Assembly (NCBI GenBank): GCA_023374045.1
Contig: CM041778.1
Location: forward strand, 291,811,533-291,875,532
Origin: Limonium bicolor
Lineage: Eukaryota > Streptophyta > Magnoliopsida > Caryophyllales > Plumbaginaceae
DNA length: 64,000 nucleotides
Direction: 5' to 3'
The notes below the pieces were generated by a model. That model did no database searches. It was not told the origin of the DNA and worked only from the letters and a program-made list of their open reading frames with translations. A program made the translations under genes and the position numbers. This document shows, in pieces, positions 57,013 through 64,000 of the stretch (positions within the stretch are counted from its first letter, which is position 1; each line of letters opens with the position of its first letter).

Positions 57013-60000
57013 ATGTCTACGGGTTATAGTTCGTCTGATGGCGTAGTGCCAATCGAACCTTCAGACGTTGCAGTATGGCAAGCCTTGAGGTTTGATACTG
57101 AGGAGGAAGGGCATAATTTCTACTCCGATTATGCGCGAAGGGTTGGATTTGAGGTTCGTATAAGACATACAAAACCAATTCCGGTCTAGAAATAGGGTTG
57201 TCACCGTACGACCGTACATTAAACTTGTGTGTAAACAAGAAGGTTTCAAGAGAAACAGCAGAAAGAACCCTAAATATATTAACCAGACGGGTTGTGATGT
57301 TAATGAACCTGAAGGTCAGGCGAAGAGGCATTATGCAGAGGAAAGGTGTGGATGCACGGCTTCTCTGACGCTGAAATATTCGTTTGATGAAGTGAGTTAT
57401 TCAATCTCAGAATGGGTGGGTGAGCACAGTGGGCATGAACTAATTCCCCAAGAACTACGTTATCTACAACGGTCTAACAGATGTGTTAACCTTGAAGTCG
57501 GCTTGCAAGCTGAGTTGAATGCTGGTGTTGGAGTTAACCTTCAGACCTCACACAAAATTCTTGCTGCTAGTGCTGGTGGGTTTCAGAACCTCGGTTGCTC
57601 CAGAGTTGATCTCAAAAACCATCTGCGTGCAAAGAGACAGAAGGATATGAATCCGACGGAAGGTGCGAGTCTGCTAGATTACTTCAGGCGTTTTGCCACA
57701 CAAAGTCCCGGATTTCACTACGACATACAATATGACTCGCACGGTTTGATTGCAAACATCTTTTGGGCTGATCATAGAATGAAGATGGATTATTCGTTGT
57801 TCGGTGATTCGGTCACATTCGACACAACATTCCGAACCAACAAAGCTTACAGGCCTCTAGGTAATTAACTTTGGTTATGCGATGGCGTATGTACTCATGT
57901 GAATTGTGAATTGTAATTTGTCTTGACTACTGATCATGTCCTGATCAGTGTCAAAATGTATAGACATATTAATCATCGGGACACCTGTTGATAGTGTAAG
58001 CATTAAGAGATGATCTTTACAATGCTGTTATGAAATTATCTAGTTAGACTGGCGGTGAAGGAGAACAACGTGCGGTCAATCGTAAGGGAAGAAATATCTA
58101 CCCAGTAATGAATTTGCTTCTTGTGGTTATATCAGGTTGTTGAAGTGGTTGAAACTTTGAATGAATGTGAGATATGGTGCAACATTCTGTAACTTTGGAT
58201 ATTTGTGGGGTTTAATGTCCCCTTTGTAAGCATATATATAAATCTGTACTGGCCTACCTGCCCCAAAGCATAAAGTTACCTGCACGTTTAGTGGTACAGC
58301 TACCTGCAATAATAAGGTGGGATACCTGCACTTTTTGTGCCGTAGCTACCTCTCTGTTCTGTATTGTGCTAACTGCAACTATGCTGGAAGCTTCGATCCT
58401 GCACATCTAGGGGTTCAGCTACCTGCGTCACTGAGGTGGGCTACATTCACTTCTGTGCTGTAGCTACCTGCTTCTGTTCTGTCAAACAGTTTGACCAAAT
58501 CCTGTCCATGTGTGACTATAGTTTAAACATTGAGGTTCTTTAGTCACGATTATGTTGATATTGTCTGAAATCACCTGCTCGAACAGCTCAATGTGAAGTG
58601 TATAGAAAAATTTAAAACAATTGTTGTCTGTCGGTAAACTACAATTAGATGTTGTTTCTGAATTTTACTTGTTTTGATGTTCTGTATTCTGGCGACACAC
58701 TCTGTACTCAGGCGAGAATGGCTTCCATCCCTAAGTATTGCCTTTTCGCAGCTGTGCAGTTACTTGTTTAAAAAATAAACTATCCAGTCGGTAGTTCTTT
58801 GCATACTACTAAATTTCTGCACCTGCCTTGTCACTAACTTACTTCTTCTTTAGGTATATTTGCGGGGTTTAATCACCACCGCCAAATAATTTTGTTCGGG
58901 GCTGCACTGTTATTCGATGAGACGATACCTTCATTTGAATGGCTATTTCAGGCTTTTCTCAAATGCATGGACAACAAGGCACCAGCCACCATCTTCACAG
59001 ACCAGGATGCCGCTATGGCCGCCGCTCTGCAGTCGCAGCTCCCCGACACATTCCATGGGTTGTGTTCATGGCACATATTGCAGAATGCAAAGAGCAAAGT
59101 GCACAGCTCCATAGTAGGTGCTGTCACAAATCTACTGACTTTGCTTATGTACTCCATCGATGATGAAAGAGATTTTGACACTGTCTGGGATCTCCATATG
59201 TTGGATTTGTTCCCGGCCCGTTCTGGTCGTAATAATGTCCATGGTAAATCGAAGGAATGGTTACTTAAGATAAAACAGAAACGACAGCAGTGGTCGGCCG
59301 CATGGGTAAATAAGCACTTCACTGCTGGTATGAGAACAACGCAAGCAAGCGAATCGATCAACAGTACCGTTCGTGGCTTCCTCAAGTCTGATCATAGTCT
59401 GGTAGAATTCTTTCCCCATTTTAATGATATGATTGACTGTGTCAGAGAACGAGAGAAAGTTGCGGAGTTTAACGCTAAAGATAAGTTAACTGTGAACACA
59501 TTCACGATGTGCCCGATAATGGTATCCGCTGCTGCTGTGTACACACCTACTGTTTTCAGGTCACTTCACTACGAGAGGGAACAGTCACTTGCTTACTGTG
59601 TTGAGAGAATTTCTGGATTGACCGACTCTGGGTTAGAGAAATGGAATGTGTACTCCTTTGATGGTGATAGTCGGAAGATTGATGAAAGGAATGTTTACAT
59701 TGGGTTGGAGGGTGATGTGGTTCTTAATTGTAGCTGCTCTTTGTTTGATTCATTTGGTATCTTCTGTCGACACATCCTTAAAATGATGGATTTACTGGGC
59801 TCAATGGGCAAGACTCAACTGAGGACAATACCACCTCCTTACATAAAGGACCGATGGCGAGTAAATGCGAGGGCCAGCATTCTTAAACAATGGTCGGACA
59901 CGGATTCTGTATCTCCCGGACCTGAACCATTATCTTATACATGTCGCTATCAACGTTTAACCGCAACTGCTGTTAGGTTGGCATCTACAGCTTCTTCAGA

Positions 60001-60403
60001 CTCTGCTCTTTATGATTATGTCATTGATCAGCTGAAAGGGATGTTAGATTACGCCATAGACCATTATCGATCTGGACACGAAGCCGGAACACCGCAGGAT
60101 GGTGGGGGTAGAAACCCATGCGACGACTACGACAACATTGGGCCAAGTCGTTTTACAGCTGGGATCAAAGTAAGACCTAAACCCAACCCTGGGCGAAAGA
60201 GAAGACAGCGGTCCGTGACGGAAAAAATTGGGCTAAGATATGTGGCAGCTCACAAGAGGTTTAAATTGTCAGAAGTAAACCCGGATAATCAGTGTAATGA
60301 TACTACTTCGGCTGCCCATGTGTTACCACAATCATACACCAATCCCCAATCATCATTCACCTCCCTACTCTTGGGTTTTTGTAACGCATCTCCTAATTTA
60401 TGA
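57013..60403 (+). CDS. FAR1-related (FRS) protein / MULE-type transposase-derived, two exons, one frame lesion
   Basis: FAR1/FHY3-family proteins are transcription factors descended from Mutator-like transposases. Exon 1 (57013-57860) starts MSTGYSSSDG and has the FAR1 zinc-finger-type DNA-binding region (EEGHNFYSDYARRVGFEV..., then CKQEGFKRNSRKNPK, CGCTASL and H-x-H). An intron (57861-58853, GTAATT...TTTAG) splits the DDE domain after FRTNKAYRPLG. Exon 2 (58854-60403) continues IFAGFNHHRQI with no stop for 516 codons. Candidate DDE acids are visible in FGDSVTFDTTF, FTDQDAAMA and ASESINSTV. A SWIM finger CSCSLFDSFGIFCRH and a basic C-terminus (RPKPNPGRKRRQRS) follow. One frame change near 57180 (GGTCTAGAAATAG) interrupts the FAR1 domain, by real mutation or assembly error. 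Total length of about 800 residues is normal for the family. Whether it is a domesticated gene or still a MULE transposase is undecided; no terminal repeats were found. Confidence 0.85.
58240..58480 (+). repeat. GCTACCTGC-motif cluster in the FRS intron
   Basis: At least seven (G/T)CTACCT(G/C) or GTTACCTGC motifs occur within 240 bp, often preceded by TGTGCCGTA or GGTGGG. The same GCTACC/CCACCTGCCC words are the core of the 395-bp tandem repeats just downstream of the gene. Confidence 0.6.
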
Positions 60404-60770
60404 TGCCACCTTGTACTGGTAGGACGCTTTCTGTTTACCTAAATGCTGTCCCGTGGTTTGTCTGCTATAGTGGGAAACTGAGCTCTTCAATCTTGTTTTC
60501 CGTTCCAAATATCTTGGCATGACTTGTTTGAACCCAAATGATTCCTTCTCTAGCTTTGACAAGTAGCAATAAGATCTTTCCAACCATCATCTTTAGTGCT
60601 TCAAATCTTCTTTAATCCCAACTAGTAAAACATTAGGACTGATTCCTCTATGTAAAGCAGTATTCAACACTTTTGAGCATACCATCCAGATAACTGACTA
60701 TCAGCCCAGTTTGACCACCATCTTTTCATAAGAATACACTGCGTCGTCATGAAAACTTATGATCCAGTCA
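60404..60770 (+). other. 3' flank of the FRS gene
   Basis: No gene. It contains the presumed 3' UTR, with no clear poly(A) signal found by eye. Confidence 0.4.
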
Positions 60771-61943
60771 CAAAAGTTGCACACATCAGCTCCGTTTTTT
60801 GTCCAATATATATTTTTATACCCCCACAGGGCTACCCCACCGAACAACTTTGAGCCACCTGCCCGTCCTGTGATACAGCTACCCTTAGGGGCACCACCCA
60901 AGCTGTTTTGACCAGACCTGAGTAGCACCCGAGTTTTGCCACCATCTTGTCATTAAAATGTACTATGCGGTCATTACAAAGTACGAAGTATATTATACCC
61001 CTACAGGGCTACCCGACAGCACAACAATGAGCCACCTGCCCATCCTGTGATGTGGCTACCTGTCTCATATTCAGCCAAGACATTTTGTTGGGCTACCTCT
61101 CCACCGCTTCGACACTTGGCGTCATGATGTTGAAAAAATTAAAAAAATGAGAATTGTCAGTCACAAAAGTTGCACACATCAGCTCCGTTTTTTGTCCAAT
61201 ATATATGATTTTATACCCCCACAGGGCTACCCCACCGAACAACTTTGAGCCACCTGCCCGTCCTGTGATACAGCTACCCTTAGGGGCACCACCCAAGCTG
61301 TTTTGACCAGACCTGAGTAGCACCCGAGTTTTGCCACCATCTTGTCATTAAAATGTACTATGCGGTCATTACAAAGTACGAAGTATATTATACCCCTACA
61401 GGGCTACCCGACAGCACAACAATGAGCCACCTGCCCATCCTGTGATGTGGCTACCTGTCTCATATTCAGCCAAGACACTTTGTTGGGCTACCTCTCCACC
61501 GCTTCGACACTTGGCGTCATGATGTTGAAAAAATTAAAAAAAATGAGAATTGTCAGTCACAAAAGTTGCACACATCAGCTCCGTTTTTTGTCCAATATAT
61601 ATGATTTTATACCCCCACGGGGCTACCCCACCGAACAACTTTGAGCCACCTGCCCGTCCTGTGATACAGCTACCCTTAGGGGCACCGCCCAAGCTGTTTT
61701 GACCAGACCTGAGTAGCACCCGAGTTTTGCCACCATCTTGTCATTAAAATGTACTATGCGGTCATTACAAAGTACGAAGTATATTATACCCCTACAGGGC
61801 TACCCGACAGCACAACAATGAGCCACCTGCCCATCCTGTGATGTGGCTACCTGTCTCATATTCAGCCAAGACACTTTGTTGGGCTACCTCTCCACCGCTT
61901 CGACACTTGGCGTCATGATGTTGAAAAAATTAAAAAAAGAGAA
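60771..61943. repeat. Three tandem copies of a 395-bp repeat
   Basis: CAAAAGTTGCACACATCAGC recurs at 60771, 61164 and 61560 (spacings 393 and 396). Each unit reads through GGGCTACCCCACCGAACAAC, GTACTATGCGGTCATTACAA and CGTCATGATGTTGAAAAAAT. Copies differ by only a few bases, so the array is young. Each unit also contains a minus-strand frame MLLRSGQNSLGGAPKGS, repeated three times; I regard it as chance within the repeat. Confidence 0.95.
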
Positions 61944-62440
61944 TTGTTGTTTTGGGCCGGACCCTACGCATGTGCCGTTGTCAGAGATTAATGAGGCTCA
62001 GTTTCAACTATAACACGAGGCCCATCGTAGTCATTGATTCCAGATATAAAATTCAAGTTTTGTCAATTAAAAAATAAACAAAAAGTTCCGTATAGTATAG
62101 AAGTCTAATACACTATTAAGTATTTATTATTTGATATTTTTATAACCATATAATAAATTACTTTCCATGCCAATATATAGGGCCCTCTCCCAACGAGACC
62201 GCTGAATAGTATTCCCTGCCCATACGGAGTGTTCAGCAACATTCATACCAGAGTACGATTAGTGTGAAGTGGCCAACAGACAGTGATACATCTAATCCCA
62301 TCCATCTGTCGATTGATGATGGGTACATACATTACTAAAGTAGTTATGTTACCGTCCATGGAGCACACCGGAAGAACTATATTGGAGCTCTCTATGTCAT
62401 GGAAGATTTGTAGAATTTCTCATAAATTGGTTAAATGAAA
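61944..62440. other. Unannotated intergenic stretch
   Basis: No coding frame or repeat was recognised. Confidence 0.4.
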
Positions 62441-63720
62441 AAGTACAATCTTCGCCAATAGAATGGCCTTAAGTTAGGTAATGCGGCATTACTGTCGTTT
62501 ATAAAACCCCAGTTTTACATTAACCAATAGGGTAGTAAGAGACAAACTTTCGATTTACTGCTTTGAAAACATTGACCAAATACCCACATTGTCCACTAGT
62601 TGTGTAATACTGGACAGACAACAACACAGAACACAGATATAGAAGTGATGTATATCACAGAACAAGAGATAGCAATAATTACAGCGGTGGCATTAAAGTG
62701 CACTAGTGCACAGCCAGTGCCCAAAATATGGGTGGGCTCAAGTTAGGTACTGCATTGCTTTGAATACATTGACCAAATACCCACATTGTCCACTAGTTGT
62801 TAAAATAAACAGAATGACGATGACCAAACGAGAGAGTGCATAGTAAATCCCCAAAAAATGGGTGGCCTCAACTTAGGTACTGTGGCATTACTGTCAATCA
62901 TAAATACCCAGTTTTACATTAACCAATGGTGTAACAGATGAAAATCGATACTCTGGTTTGAATTCATTTACCAAATACCCACATTGTCCAGTAGTTATAA
63001 ACATAAACAGACAATAACATAGATATAGAAGTGATGTCGATGACCGTATGAGAGATACTAAGTTAGGTACTATAGGATTACTGTCATTCACAAAACACCC
63101 AGTTTTACATTAACCAACAGTGCAACAGATAAACTTTGACATACTGCTTTGAAAATGCCCACATTGTCCACTAGCTGTGAAACTAGACAAAACTACAACA
63201 TAAATATAGAAGTGATGTCAATCACCGGACAAAAGATAGTATTAATTAGAGTGCTGGCATTATAATCAACGAGTGCACAGTCAATCCCCCAAAAATGGGT
63301 GTCTCAAATTAGGTACTGTGGCATTACTATCAATCATAAATACCCAGTTTTACATTAACCAATGGTGTAACAGATGAAATTCGATACTCTGGTTTGAATT
63401 CATTTACCAAATACCAAAACATAAACAGACAATAACATAGATATAAAAGTAATGTCGATGACCACAGTCAATGCCCAAAAAATGGCCTGAACTTAGGTAC
63501 TATGGAAGCACTGTCATTCACATAACCCCAGTTTTACATTAACCCACAATGTAACAGATAAACTTCAATATACTGCTTTCAAAACATTGACCCAATACCC
63601 ACGTACAATATACTAGTTGTAACAAACTAGACAGACAACATATATACAGAAGTGATATCGATCACAGAAAGAGAGATAGTAATAATGACAGTGCTGGCAT
63701 TATAATGAACAGTTAGGAAG
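62441..63720. repeat. Degenerate tandem array, units 185-245 bp
   Basis: The phrase TTAGGTACT(G/A)TGGCATTACTGTCA..AACCCAGTTTTACATTAACCAA..GTAACAGAT starts near 62470, 62870, 63062, 63310 and 63490, with a truncated unit near 62740. Each continues with GACCAAATACCCACATTGTCCACTAG, a GATATAGAAGTGATGTCGATCAC stretch, and GTGCACAGTCAATGCCCAAAAAATGGGTGG. Spacings of about 190 and 245 bp alternate, suggesting a two-unit higher order. Confidence 0.85.
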
Positions 63721-63857
63721 AACCTCCCACCAAATGTTAAAGTTCAACGAAACACAAAATTTTTATAACACAGATATCCAAGAGTTCCATCCACGAAATC
63801 ACCAACCACTAGTAGCACCAAAGAAGAGGCATATAACAGACATACAGTGTTGTCCAA
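63721..63857. other. Short stretch downstream of the edge ORF
   Basis: Probably the 3' flank of the minus-strand ORF at the window edge; nothing else seen. Confidence 0.4.
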
Positions 63858-63998
63858 TTAGGGTACCCAAGGGAACCTAGGAACACGAGGTACATTAAAT
63901 CGATCCCCGCCTGGAAACATGTCCTGGAATGGAGTTTTGTTCCGAACGCGAACCCATCTGTTGCCTGCAGTTACAGTGTTGCTCTCTTCCTCGATCAC
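63858..63998 (-). CDS. Unrecognised ORF, C-terminal end only (runs off window)
   Basis: The minus strand from 63998 reads 46 codons without a stop, ending TAA (63858-63860): VIEEESNTVTAGNRWVRVRN, then FQDMFPGGDRFNVPRVPRFP. Composition (Arg, Val, Pro, Phe, Trp) is protein-like and unlike the AT-rich flank. I do not recognise the family. It could be the last exon of a host gene or a transposon protein. Confidence 0.4.
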   Translation of the reverse strand: MIEEESNTVTAGNRWVRVRNKTPFQDMFPGGDRFNVPRVPRFPWVP

Positions 63999-64000
63999 TC

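Noticed and set aside
60701..61719. Three homologous small proteins (MLLRSGQNSLGG...) on the minus strand
   Set aside because: They are the same frame of a 395-bp non-coding tandem repeat; differences do not favour synonymous sites as far as can be seen.

Overview
This window is nuclear DNA from a flowering plant, probably a eudicot. Two genes have many small introns with GT/AG borders, intergenic DNA is AT-rich, and most of the window is nested plant transposons: Ty3/gypsy chromovirus-type LTR elements, CACTA, Mutator-like, Stowaway MITEs and a tRNA-derived SINE-like piece. I cannot name the species. Three host-type genes are recognisable: an RsmB/NSUN-type rRNA cytosine methyltransferase with a NusB-like N-terminus (9.6-15.8 kb, +), a Myb-repeat REB1/TTF1-like factor present twice (16.9-18.2 kb and 35.3-36.5 kb, both -), and a FAR1-related (FRS) protein (57.0-60.4 kb, +).

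Layout. 1-5.4 kb is a diverged, very long LTR cut by the window edge. It is followed by a CACTA terminus built of small hairpins (to 5747), then AT-rich DNA with a 30-bp tandem array (6.1 kb) and a GTGGAAACG minisatellite (8.0-8.9 kb). The methyltransferase gene carries two Stowaway MITEs in its introns, a 260-bp tandem duplication around one exon, and several one- or two-base frame lesions. A segment of about 3.4 kb with the Myb-factor gene and its 5' flank (16.6-20.0 kb) is repeated in direct orientation at 35.0-38.3 kb. Between the copies lies Ty3/gypsy element B (LTR, degraded gag-pro-RT-RH-IN with a chromodomain-like tail, truncated 3' LTR). Its 5' LTR is itself split by the minus-strand 5' end of a third element, C.

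From 39.5 kb a 5.6-kb LTR (element A) cuts an RRM gene fragment. That LTR holds a 538-bp fold-back Mutator-type element with a 9-bp target duplication. Downstream is a decayed gag-pol in which a sense-oriented AlkB-family dioxygenase sequence, with intron-like gaps and its own apparent 3' UTR, sits between the nucleocapsid zinc knuckle and the protease. This is the most unusual content of the window. Element A is interrupted inside integrase, at 50325, by a CACTA element. That element carries, on the minus strand, a TNP2-type transposase and a second gene ending in a Ulp1-type cysteine protease with visible His, Asp, Gln and Cys residues. A new LTR start at 56147 breaks TNP2.

The right end holds the FRS gene (MULE-type DDE domain plus SWIM finger), three 395-bp tandem repeats, a degenerate array of 185-245-bp repeats, and the C-terminal end of an unrecognised minus-strand ORF at the edge.

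Limits: intron borders were read by eye, and frame lesions in the host genes could be real decay or residual indel errors in a long-read assembly. Element families are named from motifs, not from alignments.
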